From JBBQSF01 sp038214085 (GTDB lineage: Bacteria > Bacteroidota > Bacteroidia > Bacteroidales > CG2-30-32-10), in NCBI GenBank assembly GCA_038214085.1, contig JBBQSF010000039.1:1-23252 (forward strand): DNA of 23,252 bases, in the 5' to 3' direction. The notes under the pieces are model-generated. The model searched no databases. It was not told the origin of the DNA and saw nothing but the letters and a program-made list of their open reading frames with translations. Of this stretch, positions 14,901 through 23,016 are shown in pieces. How positions within the stretch are numbered: the first letter of the stretch is position 1; each line of letters starts with the position of its first letter. The position numbers and the translations under genes are program-made.

Positions 14901-16209
14901 AATTGTTGATAAAAACACCAATATCGTTCTAACTTCCAGCCAAATACCTTACGGTTCTAAACTGTATTTTAAAAACGGTGCAGAAGTAAAGAAAGGTAAT
15001 TTGATTTGTGATTGGGATCCGTTCAATGCTGTTATTATTTCGGAAATTGGAGGTAAGATCGCTTTCGATAATATTATTGAAAACATTACTTTCCACGTTG
15101 AGTCCGATGAACAAACCGGCTACAATGAAAAAGTAATTATTGACAGTCGCGATAAAACAAGGAATCCTTCAATTGGGATTATGAATTCTACAAAAGAAGT
15201 TATAAAATCCTATGATATTCCTGTAAGTGCACACATTGTAGTTACCAACGGTGATAAAATCAAAGCGGGTGATATTCTGGTTAAAATCCCAAGATCAGTT
15301 GGTAAAGCTGGTGATATTACTGGAGGTTTGCCACGTGTAACTGAATTGTTTGAAGCTCGTAACCCTTCCGATCCAGCAGTTGTAACTGAAATAGATGGTG
15401 TTGTTGCTTTTTCAAAGAAGATTAAACGTGGAAACAGAGAAATTATCGTTACCTCCAAATCTGGTGAAGAAAAACGCTATTTGGTCGCACTATCCAAGCA
15501 TATTTTGGTTCAGGAAAATGATTATGTAAAAGCTGGTACCCCATTGTCTGATGGTGCTGTTACTCCTGCAGATATTTTGGCTATTAAAGGACCAACCAAA
15601 GTTCAGGAATATCTAGTAAATGAAGTACAGGAAGTTTACCGTTTGCAAGGTGTTAAAATCAATGATAAACACTTTGAGGTGATTGTACGTCAAATGATGC
15701 GTAAAGTAGAAATAGTTGACCCGGGTGATACTAAATTTCTTGAAGGTGAACTGGTTAATAAACTCGATTTTAACCAAGAAAACGATTGGATTTTTGGAAA
15801 GAAAATAGTTATTGATTCAGGCGATTCCACAACGGTTAAAGCTGGTCAGATTAATACTGCTAGAAAATTGCGCGACGAAAATTCTGTTCTAAAACGCAAG
15901 GATATGAAGCTTATTGAAGCACGTGATGCTATTCCTGCAACATCAAGCCAGATATTACAGGGTATTACACGTGCAGCTCTTCAAACCCGCAGTTGGTTGT
16001 CAGCAGCTTCGTTCCAGGAAACTACTAAAGTTCTTACAGAAGCAGCAGTTAATGGTAAAGAAGATTACTTGCTCGGACTGAAAGAAAATGTAATTGTCGG
16101 TCATTTAATTCCTGCAGGTACTGGTTTACGTGAATACGATAACCTGATTGTAGGATCAATGGAAGAATATCAAAACCTTATTGCTTCAAAAGAAGCTATT
16201 TCTGAATAA
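11929..16209 (+). CDS. rpoC: RNA polymerase subunit beta-prime
   Basis: This 1426-residue subunit carries the active-site magnesium loop NADFDGDQ (472-479; Asp474, Asp476, Asp478). The N-terminal zinc site is Cys66, Cys68, Cys81 and Cys84; the second zinc site includes the [11 protein letters not shown] cluster. The clamp ([20 protein letters not shown]) and trigger-loop region ([19 protein letters not shown]) are present. Length matches other Bacteroidota, with no unexpected insertion or truncation seen. It starts 42 bases after rpoB in an AT-rich spacer with no Shine-Dalgarno and is surely co-transcribed. Confidence 0.99.
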   Translation: [1426 protein letters not shown]

Positions 16210-16225
16210 TATAAAATTTAATACT

Positions 16226-16540
16226 ATGGCAGACGAACAAAATCCTCAAAATCAGATTAATATAGATTTACCTGAAGATATTGCAGACGGTATTTATTCA
16301 AATCTGGCAATAATTACTCATTCAAATTCAGAATTTGTAATTGATTTTATCAAAATGTTACCTGGTTTACCAAAGGCTAAGGTTAAAGCACGCATTGTTC
16401 TTACTCCACAGCATACAAAACGTTTGCTAATGGCGATAAAAGACAATATTGCCAAATATGAGGCCGCGCATGGTGCAATAAAAGTGGATGAGGCTACTGC
16501 TTATCCGCTGAATCTTGGTGGACCCACTGCTCAGGCATAA
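16226..16540 (+). CDS. DUF3467 family protein next to rpoC
   Basis: The ATG at 16226, 16 bases after the rpoC stop, gives a 104-residue soluble protein starting MADEQNPQNQINIDLPEDI. It has IADGIYSNLAIITHSNSEFV and ARIVLTPQHTKRLLMAIKDN, typical of DUF3467. There is no signal peptide or membrane helix. From memory, this family sits beside rpoC in many Bacteroidota genomes, but its function is not known to me. The tight spacing and shared terminator indicate it is the last gene of the rpoBC unit. A role with RNA polymerase or ribosomes is only a guess from context. A longer in-frame start inside rpoC exists but is less likely. Confidence 0.85.
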   Translation: MADEQNPQNQINIDLPEDIADGIYSNLAIITHSNSEFVIDFIKMLPGLPKAKVKARIVLTPQHTKRLLMAIKDNIAKYEAAHGAIKVDEATAYPLNLGGPTAQA

Positions 16541-16548
16541 AACAAAAT

Positions 16549-16580
16549 AAAAGAGGCTGCATTTGTAGCCTCTTTTTTTT
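16549..16580. terminator. Two-way terminator ending rpoC unit and pspC unit
   Basis: AAAAGAGGCT (16549-16558) pairs with AGCCTCTTTT (16567-16576) around an 8-base loop; a run of eight T (16573-16580) follows on the plus strand. On the minus strand the stem is followed by TTTTATTTTG, so it can also end the converging pspC transcript, whose stop is about 85 bases away. The rest of 16581-16665 is AT-rich with no other feature seen. Confidence 0.85.
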
Positions 16581-16665
16581 ATCTATTCAAGATCAAATAA
16601 TATTTTTATTGTGAAGATAATTAGGATTTAATTTTCTTAAAAGTGAATATATGTTATCTTGAAAT

Positions 16666-18324
16666 CTACTTTTTCTTTGTGGTATCCTTATGTATTATTA
16701 AAGTATCCTGTCCGGAAACCTTTAAATTGAATTTGTATTCCTGTAAGCCATCGGTGGTCATAATCCATTTTTTTCCGGCTAAACTTTCTTCATAATGATT
16801 GTTGTCGTATTCAGTTTTGAAAAATGCCGAAGTAGCAGGTGCAAAATAAATGGCTTTCCATAATGGAACTTTAATTACAATGCGAATTTTCTGTGCACGC
16901 CATTTCTCATTTTCAGGCAGTGTATAAAATGGATTAAGAATAACTGCTGTATCTCCTGAGGTAGCGTCGTAATTAATGTGTTTGATATATTTTTGGGCTT
17001 CATCCTTGTTTGATCCTTTTGAAAAATAAACAAATGACATTTGATATTGATCATTTTCGCTTTTCTGAATTTTTATTTCGGGTATACCGAAACTAAAGTT
17101 TCTATCCTCGCTTTGAACAATATTCCATTGCCCCAGAAGGAAATTTGATTCAAATGAAGTAATGGAATCAATACTGTTGTCTTTTTTAACATAAACTTTT
17201 AAAACACCATCTTTTGGCTGAACGAGTTCAATGGTTTTTGGATCAGTTGAACTGGAAGAAAATGCATTAAAAGCATTAACTGTAATGATAATACAAACTA
17301 TTAGCCCCGCAAACCAAAGCGATAGTGCAGAAATGCCAACAATTTTAATTTTTGATTTTATTCCGAAAACTAGTTTTATTCCGTTGTAAATAAGCATGAG
17401 AAGAGGTATTCCTAAAAATAAAGCCAAACCTATAATTGCTAAGGAAATTTGGCCCGACCCGCTTAATATCATTTTCAGCAAATAGGAAAGTGATATATTT
17501 GAAACTCCTATTGACGAAATCCAAACCATTTCGTCCGTACGGAATAGAGATGTAATGAATCCGGTGATGAGGAAAATACCAAGAATAATAAATATTACAC
17601 CTATTGTTATAGCTGCAAAACGAATAAAATATTTCAGCAACATCAGCAAAAATCCCGCTAAGCGTTCGCTTGCTGTTGAGTTTTTAATGTTTCTGAAATT
17701 CTTTTTGTAGGAATCTTTTGCTTCGTTTTTTAAATTTTTTAACCGCGACTTTAAATGATTGATTTCATCGGTTATTGACTTTTCAATATTGTTGATGTTT
17801 ATTGGCTCACCTTTCATTTCGAGTTTCTCGGCTGTAGTTTTTGCTTCAGGAATTACAATCCAAAGAATTAGATATAGCAGTGGACCGCTTCCAAACAAAA
17901 AGAGTGCAGCCACAAAGGCTATACGTATCCAAACAGGGTCAATATTAAAATACGATGCAATGCCGCTGCAAACACCACCAATTACCTTGTTTTCCGGATC
18001 TCGGAATAATCTTTTTGTAGTATGGTATGCGAAATTCTCCTTCCTTGAGTCTGAACCGCTTTCGGATCCAATTTCTTCAGGTTTTCCCATAACTGTAATT
18101 ACTTCATCAATATCAGCAATGGTAATCACCTGTTTTTGTTCATTTATCTTTGCATGCAGCATTTCAGCAATGCGAGATTCAATATCTGCAATAATTTCAT
18201 CGCAACCTTCTGCTTTAGTAAAACAGTTTTTTATCCGTTCGAGATAATTGCTTAGAAGTTCAAAAGCATCTTCATCAATGTGGAAAATGATTCCGCTGAT
18301 GTTTATCGTGAGTGTCTTTTTCAT
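16666..18324 (-). CDS. PspC-domain membrane protein
   Basis: This 552-residue protein has a soluble N-terminal part (1-95), a PspC domain (about 103-161: KRLFRDPENKVIGGVCSGIA then one membrane helix and LWIVIPEA), a basic, probably coiled-coil linker (180-215), further membrane helices (about 223-258, 280-316 and 325-352) and a long C-terminal part (about 355-552) probably outside the inner membrane. PspC domains relate to envelope-stress sensing in the phage-shock system, but no PspA or PspF is seen here. It lies 34 bases after padR on the same strand, a pairing common in Bacteroidota, so PadR probably controls it. The domain call is firm; the role (envelope stress) is inference. Confidence 0.87.
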   Translation of the reverse strand: MKKTLTINISGIIFHIDEDAFELLSNYLERIKNCFTKAEGCDEIIADIESRIAEMLHAKINEQKQVITIADIDEVITVMGKPEEIGSESGSDSRKENFAYHTTKRLFRDPENKVIGGVCSGIASYFNIDPVWIRIAFVAALFLFGSGPLLYLILWIVIPEAKTTAEKLEMKGEPININNIEKSITDEINHLKSRLKNLKNEAKDSYKKNFRNIKNSTASERLAGFLLMLLKYFIRFAAITIGVIFIILGIFLITGFITSLFRTDEMVWISSIGVSNISLSYLLKMILSGSGQISLAIIGLALFLGIPLLMLIYNGIKLVFGIKSKIKIVGISALSLWFAGLIVCIIITVNAFNAFSSSSTDPKTIELVQPKDGVLKVYVKKDNSIDSITSFESNFLLGQWNIVQSEDRNFSFGIPEIKIQKSENDQYQMSFVYFSKGSNKDEAQKYIKHINYDATSGDTAVILNPFYTLPENEKWRAQKIRIVIKVPLWKAIYFAPATSAFFKTEYDNNHYEESLAGKKWIMTTDGLQEYKFNLKVSGQDTLIIHKDTTKKK

Positions 18325-18358
18325 AATCTAACTTTTATATTTAGCTTTTTATGCAATT

Positions 18359-18682
18359 TTATTCTGTGATTTTTTTAACTGAATGTATAAGTTCTTCCCA
18401 CCCTTTTTTTAATTCGTTTAGGAATATCGTTCCCAATGGTGTGAGCTGGTAATATTTTCGTGGTGGTCCTGATCGTGATTCAACCCAGTTATAAGCTAGA
18501 AAACCATCATTTTTTAATCGTGTAAGCAGGGGATATAATGTTCCTTCAACAACAATTAAATTTCCGCTCTTTAATTTTTCTATCATATCAGGTACATATG
18601 AATCTTCTTTTGACAGTAGTGCCAATATGCACAGTTCCAAGGCACCCTTGCGCATCTGAGCCTGTGAATTTTCAATGTTCAT
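18359..18682 (-). CDS. PadR family transcriptional regulator
   Basis: The 107-residue protein is a small, single-domain winged-helix regulator. The PadR hallmark is clear: GALELCILALL (13-23), then VVEGTLYPLLTRLKNDGFL (about 44-62) and GPPRKYYQLTPLG (about 72-84), which form the recognition helix and wing. It lacks the long C-terminal domain of classical PadR, as in the PadR-s2 subgroup. Members repress their own operon by binding dyads at the promoter, and one overlapping the -33 region is present here. It is first in an operon with pspC. Confidence 0.93.
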   Translation of the reverse strand: MNIENSQAQMRKGALELCILALLSKEDSYVPDMIEKLKSGNLIVVEGTLYPLLTRLKNDGFLAYNWVESRSGPPRKYYQLTPLGTIFLNELKKGWEELIHSVKKITE

Positions 18683-18705
18683 TTATATTCCGGTTAAGTG
18701 TGATG

Positions 18706-18750
18706 CAAAGATATAAATATATTTTAGTATTATGCAATACATAGTACTAA
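18706..18750 (-). promoter_or_regulatory. padR promoter with probable PadR operator
   Basis: On the minus strand ATTG (18735-18738), 21 bases and TATCTTTG (18706-18713) form the promoter. An imperfect 27-base dyad (18724-18750) covers the -33 box: half-sites TTAGTA-n-TATG and CATA-n-TACTAA pair at 11 of 13 positions. Overlap with the promoter of the first gene suggests PadR autorepression. The rest of 18751-18789 holds nothing I recognise, and no terminator for the upstream cotH-like gene is visible. Confidence 0.6.
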
Positions 18751-18789
18751 AAATTAACAAAATAATTATTAAAGTATTGATTGTCAGTA

Positions 18790-20886
18790 TTAAAATATTA
18801 CAAGTTTTTTTGTGAGCGAGGAGTTTTTTGTAAAAAGTGTAATAAAATATACTCCGGCATTATAATTTAAAGGTATATCAATATTTTTCTGAAAACCTGC
18901 ATGGTTAAATGATTCTTTAACAAGATTTCCATAGCAGTCGTATATTTGATATCCAATAATTTTAGTAATTGAGTTTAATTCAATTGTAACATAATTGGAA
19001 GCCGGATTTGGATAGAGCGAAAAGTCAAAATTGAATGAAAATTCATCAATTGAGGCATGGTCACATCTTCCTGGCATATTATCGTCGAGCCAGGCAATCC
19101 GGTTATTGATCCAGTTTTTTAAATTTATGATTTCCCCTTCATAAGTTGATGGAATAGGGTTGGGGTTAGGCCAAACATAGGTGCCCAGAATTGGCCAATA
19201 TTTAAAATTTCGTGTTTGGGCTTCGTTGAGATAAGTTGTAACCGAATCAATATATTGGTATAAGAAAGTGGTGTCGATAATACTTTGCCTTAAATTTTCC
19301 CAGCGACATTTCAGGGCATTTTTAAAAAGGGTGTCTTCCATCAGCCTATCCCACCAAAAAGGAATTTGCCAACCATCGCCACTACATATATCGCCGAATT
19401 TATATGCCCAACCGGTATAATCATCGCCACCACAGTAATTGGCATTTCTCCACGCCAAATCATAATCCCAAACAGGTCCAATTTTTAGTTTTCCACCTTT
19501 ACTGTTTTTGTCCTTATGAAGAAAAGTACTCAAACGATAACCATCCACATTTTTGCTCAGTTCATTGAGGATAAAATAATCAATAAAAGTTGAAGTTTTT
19601 ATGTATTTATTGTAGCCGTTAACCGGATCATCAAAACCGGGGCTATATAAAACTGTTTCAACTGTATCGATAAACTGTTGTATGTAATATTTTTGTTGTG
19701 GTACAATTTTATCGGCTTTGGGATAATCATACAAAAAAACAATTTTTTGCCCCGAGCCGCTTTGTGCAGGAAGGTAATTTGATTCCCACCCATCGTTATT
19801 GCTTCCTGTCCATTTATCTATTTTTACAACATATCCTCCTGTAAGGTCATCTCCTGTTATTTCATTGGGATCAAGTTTGGAAATACTCACCCTGTTTGAA
19901 TCGCGTTTAATTTTTTCCATCAGTGCATATACGCCCTGATATTCGCCATTTAATACTACTTCGCAATATCTGTTTCTACTTGCCCAATGTCCCATTAATT
20001 GCGAAAGATCGTACGACATTGAATTGTGCATCAGTGTTTTATCGGAGTAATTGGGGATAAGACTCCAATCTGATTCAGGTGGCATTCCAAGCAGCGAAAC
20101 ATCTAAATTATTTCCTGAATTGTCACGGGTTTCAAAACCATAAGGCTTTTTAGGAAACATTTGCGAACTCGATCCTCGCATTTCAATTCCTATCGTGCCA
20201 TCATAACCATTAAATGCATCTGTTGAATAATTCCGGTTTCCATATCCATTGTCAATAATGCCCATTTGAGCAGTAATTTTGGGCTCATCTGGAATGGATT
20301 GTCCCGAAGTATTTATAACTAAAATGGGTAAGTTTGAAGATTTAAATTTAAATATTGAAGCAGGATTATTCCCGAAAAATAAACTAAAATCAAGCAACTC
20401 TCCAGTATCTGCTCCGGGATATAAATCATGAATTCTCAGATTCCAAGTTCCATTTCCGTTCTGTCCGTTATTTACTTTTCCTAATGATGTTTGAGGTTTA
20501 AAAGTTCCTGTAAAAGGAGCTCCGCCTGAAATAATCGAATTGGCAGCGTCACTTCTAAAACATGTATTGGTATAATTGTCGCCATCGTAACCATTTCCAC
20601 TGCTCAGAATTACTTCAGTTCCGTCAGGTGCAACAAGCCTGATATCAAGGTCTGCATCCCATGTATGCGTTAAATTCAGACAAACACTTTCTAATCCAAA
20701 TAAAGTAGTATCAATAGTGGATGGCGATAACCCGCTCACGGTTATAGGATAATCGGTTATTGAGCCATCGTCGGGTATTGCCGCGCCCGTTGCTGAATAA
20801 GTTTGAGAATTTACAAAGCTTGATATTAGTAAAAACAGAATTAAAGTAAGGTGTTTCAAATTAGTAATTTGTTGCCATTCGTTCAT
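18790..20886 (-). CDS. Secreted CotH-like protein with P domain and T9SS sorting tail
   Basis: The 698-residue product has an N-terminal signal peptide (hydrophobic LTLILFLLISSFVNSQ near residues 13-28), a proprotein-convertase P domain (about 64-172, with ADLDIRLVAPDGTEVIL and GTWNLRIHDL), a CotH kinase-like domain (about 186-600, with IEMRGSSSQMFPKKPYGFE, FIDYFILNELSKNVDGY and IGPVWDYDLAW) and a type IX secretion sorting domain (about 620-698, starting FSLYPNPASN). Asp448, Asp474 and Asp476 are candidate catalytic or metal residues by position. CotH in Bacillus is an atypical kinase of coat proteins; the target here is unknown. The ATG at 20886 overlaps the rubrerythrin end by 26 bases; a TTG at 20859, directly after that stop, would give a more compact signal peptide, so the start is uncertain. 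Confidence 0.85.
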   Translation of the reverse strand: MNEWQQITNLKHLTLILFLLISSFVNSQTYSATGAAIPDDGSITDYPITVSGLSPSTIDTTLFGLESVCLNLTHTWDADLDIRLVAPDGTEVILSSGNGYDGDNYTNTCFRSDAANSIISGGAPFTGTFKPQTSLGKVNNGQNGNGTWNLRIHDLYPGADTGELLDFSLFFGNNPASIFKFKSSNLPILVINTSGQSIPDEPKITAQMGIIDNGYGNRNYSTDAFNGYDGTIGIEMRGSSSQMFPKKPYGFETRDNSGNNLDVSLLGMPPESDWSLIPNYSDKTLMHNSMSYDLSQLMGHWASRNRYCEVVLNGEYQGVYALMEKIKRDSNRVSISKLDPNEITGDDLTGGYVVKIDKWTGSNNDGWESNYLPAQSGSGQKIVFLYDYPKADKIVPQQKYYIQQFIDTVETVLYSPGFDDPVNGYNKYIKTSTFIDYFILNELSKNVDGYRLSTFLHKDKNSKGGKLKIGPVWDYDLAWRNANYCGGDDYTGWAYKFGDICSGDGWQIPFWWDRLMEDTLFKNALKCRWENLRQSIIDTTFLYQYIDSVTTYLNEAQTRNFKYWPILGTYVWPNPNPIPSTYEGEIINLKNWINNRIAWLDDNMPGRCDHASIDEFSFNFDFSLYPNPASNYVTIELNSITKIIGYQIYDCYGNLVKESFNHAGFQKNIDIPLNYNAGVYFITLFTKNSSLTKKLVIF

Positions 20887-21433
20887 AATATGCTTTGGGG
20901 TGATTGCAAACCGGACAGTTTTCCAAAGCCTTTTTTCCTATGTGAACATGTCCGCACTTTCTACAAACCCATTCGGTTTTTGCCTCTTCTTCAAAAACTT
21001 TATTTTCTTCAATTCTTTTTAACAATTTGGCAAAACGTTTTTCGTGCATTTCCTCAATCTGGGCAATGAGTTTGAACATGCTTGCAATTTTTGGAAATCC
21101 TTCTGCTTTTGCAGTTTCAGCAAATTTAGGGTAAAGCTCCGTCCATTCTTCCTTTTCTCCATTGGCAGCGGCTTGGAGGTTTTCTTCTGTAGTTCCTATT
21201 TTTCCGGCGGGAAAAGTTGCAGTAATTTCTACCATATTTCCTTCCAGAAACCGAAAAAATATTTTTGCATGTTGCTCTTCCTGCATTGCAGTGTTGGTGA
21301 ATATTTCTGCAATTTGCTCAAATCCTTCTTTTTTTGCAGCTTTTGCGAAAAAAAAGTAACGGTTTCGAGCCTGTGATTCTCCAGCAAATGCTTTTACAAG
21401 ATTTTTTTCTGTTTTTGTACCTTTAATACTCAT
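20861..21433 (-). CDS. rbr: Rubrerythrin
   Basis: The 190-residue protein has the ferritin-like diiron domain (1-145) and a C-terminal rubredoxin domain (about 152-185). Iron ligands visible are Glu19 (AGESQAR), Glu52 with His55 (EEQH) and Glu127 with His130 (EEMH). The rubredoxin iron site is Cys157, Cys160, Cys173 and Cys176 (CRKC and CPVC). Rubrerythrins reduce hydrogen peroxide in the cytoplasm of anaerobes and microaerophiles, which hints at an anaerobic or oxygen-sensitive host. Length is normal. It is divergent from the histidine kinase and overlaps or abuts the CotH-like gene downstream. Confidence 0.96.
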   Translation of the reverse strand: MSIKGTKTEKNLVKAFAGESQARNRYFFFAKAAKKEGFEQIAEIFTNTAMQEEQHAKIFFRFLEGNMVEITATFPAGKIGTTEENLQAAANGEKEEWTELYPKFAETAKAEGFPKIASMFKLIAQIEEMHEKRFAKLLKRIEENKVFEEEAKTEWVCRKCGHVHIGKKALENCPVCNHPKAYYERMATNY

Positions 21434-21455
21434 TTTCTTTTATTAATTTCTGAGG

Positions 21456-21486
21456 CTAAGTTACTAATTTATGATAAAACTGCAAT
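21456..21486 (-). promoter_or_regulatory. Rubrerythrin promoter
   Basis: On the minus strand ATTG (21483-21486), a 19-base spacer and TAACTTAG (21456-21463, one mismatch to TAnnTTTG) fit the Bacteroidota promoter. The leader would be about 15 bases. I saw no clear binding site for a peroxide regulator such as OxyR or PerR. Confidence 0.5.
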
Positions 21487-21524
21487 TTTAACAATTAAAA
21501 AAACTATATGGTCTAAAAAAGGTA

Positions 21525-21532
21525 TAAATTTG
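21525..21532 (+). promoter_or_regulatory. Possible -7 element of the histidine kinase
   Basis: TAAATTTG matches the TAnnTTTG consensus 24 bases before the kinase ATG. No TTTG box is found at the right distance upstream, so this is a weak promoter or one that needs an activator. Confidence 0.35.
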
Positions 21533-21556
21533 ACAATAAATACTTTTAGTTAAGCT

Positions 21557-22867
21557 ATGGTTTTTTATAAAAAAATAGTAAGAATATTATATAAACTTGG
21601 ATTATTTCTTACAGGAAATCAGGAAGATTTAATAATTGAAAACAAAATATTCAATATTATTTCTTTTCTTGCTGCTTTTACCTGTTTTATATCTTTTACA
21701 GTAAATCTTTTTGTTGGGTTTCCTATAATTTTTAACATCATCTTATTGGTATACGGGATTCTTTTCACACTATTTTATTATTTGTCCGTATTCAAAAAAA
21801 TTACAAAACCGTTGGAAATTCCCCTTCAGATTCTTGCCATTTCTTTGCTAACCATTACTTGGTTTTTTAATCAGGGAATTGAAGGATCCGGGCCCTATTA
21901 TTTTTACCTTCTTGCTTTTACATTTATTTACAGTAATTCAAGAAAAAAATACTGGTCTGTTTTATTCATTTACATTCTCCTTTCTGCAATTTTAATTTTG
22001 GTGCAATACTTTTTTCCAACTTTATTATTTACTTATGTGGATAGGGATTCTCGATTATTAGATTTGTCTTTTAGTCTTGTAATATCATTGGGAATCCTTG
22101 GATTTACTGCAATATTGCTTAAGAAGAATTACGATAAGGAACGACTAAAAGTTGAATTTACAGCTAGAAATCTTAAAGAATTAAATGCAACAAAAGATAT
22201 ATTTTTCTCAATAATATCGCATGATCTGAAAAATCCTTTTAGTAGCCTAATCGGAATTTCTAGATTGCTCAAGTCAAATATTGGAAAATATTCTCGCGAA
22301 GAAATTATGGAGAAAATTGATGCAATTGAAATTTCTTCAAAACGCGCATCCGACTTGCTGGATAATTTATTGGAATGGTCAATGGCTCAGACTGGTAAAA
22401 TTAAATTCGAGCCTGAAAATCTTCAGCTCAGAAATGTTATTGATGATTGCCTTGCTTCTATAGAAAATCAGATAATTAATAAAAAAATAAAAATCATATT
22501 TGAAATCACGGAAGGTTTTTCCGTAAAGGCTGATTTTAACATGCTAAAAATAATATTTCGCAATTTGCTCACCAATGCTGTTAAATATTCGCATCAGAAC
22601 GGGATTATATCTGTAAAAGCAGAAGAAAAGAATTCAAGTGCAGTTGAGATTTCAATTGTGGACAATGGAATTGGAATTACAGCAGAAGGGATTGATAAAT
22701 TATTTAGAATTGAGACCAAATATTCCACTCCCGGCACTTCCAATGAATCAGGAACAGGATTGGGTCTCTTGTTATGTAAGGAGTTTGTCGAAAAACATGG
22801 AGGCAGAATATGGGCTGAAAGTAAGCCTGATGAAGGAAGTACTTTTAAGTTTAGTTTGCCAAAATAA
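21557..22867 (+). CDS. Membrane sensor histidine kinase
   Basis: The 436-residue protein has about six membrane helices in residues 32-188, with very short external loops and no large periplasmic sensor domain, so it may sense a membrane or intramembrane signal. A short coiled linker (190-212) leads to the dimerisation helix with the phosphorylated His222 in FFSIISHDLKNPFSSLIG. The ATP-binding domain has the N box (FRNLLTNAVKYSH, Asn336 and Asn340), DNGIG (369-373) and GTGLGL (399-404). It would autophosphorylate and pass phosphate to a response regulator, but none is in the visible neighbourhood. No Shine-Dalgarno. The next gene starts 149 bases downstream. Confidence 0.93.
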   Translation: MVFYKKIVRILYKLGLFLTGNQEDLIIENKIFNIISFLAAFTCFISFTVNLFVGFPIIFNIILLVYGILFTLFYYLSVFKKITKPLEIPLQILAISLLTITWFFNQGIEGSGPYYFYLLAFTFIYSNSRKKYWSVLFIYILLSAILILVQYFFPTLLFTYVDRDSRLLDLSFSLVISLGILGFTAILLKKNYDKERLKVEFTARNLKELNATKDIFFSIISHDLKNPFSSLIGISRLLKSNIGKYSREEIMEKIDAIEISSKRASDLLDNLLEWSMAQTGKIKFEPENLQLRNVIDDCLASIENQIINKKIKIIFEITEGFSVKADFNMLKIIFRNLLTNAVKYSHQNGIISVKAEEKNSSAVEISIVDNGIGITAEGIDKLFRIETKYSTPGTSNESGTGLGLLLCKEFVEKHGGRIWAESKPDEGSTFKFSLPK

Positions 22868-23016
22868 AAAATACTCATCCTTTTTTATATAAATTTTTCG
22901 AAAAACAATTTACAAAACATATCCTGTTGATTTTTTGTGTTTCCAAAAAGATATTTCAAATGGTTTTTTTTATACAATTGAATTTGTTTTTATTAATTTG
23001 CGTAAAATTATTTAAT

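Noticed and set aside
17759..18247. 162-codon plus frame inside the pspC gene
   Set aside because: Antisense shadow; the minus-strand frame has a clear PspC domain.
22894..22905. TTTTTCGAAAAA palindrome after the histidine kinase as terminator
   Set aside because: Only A-T pairs around a CG centre and no usable loop or T run; likely chance in AT-rich DNA.
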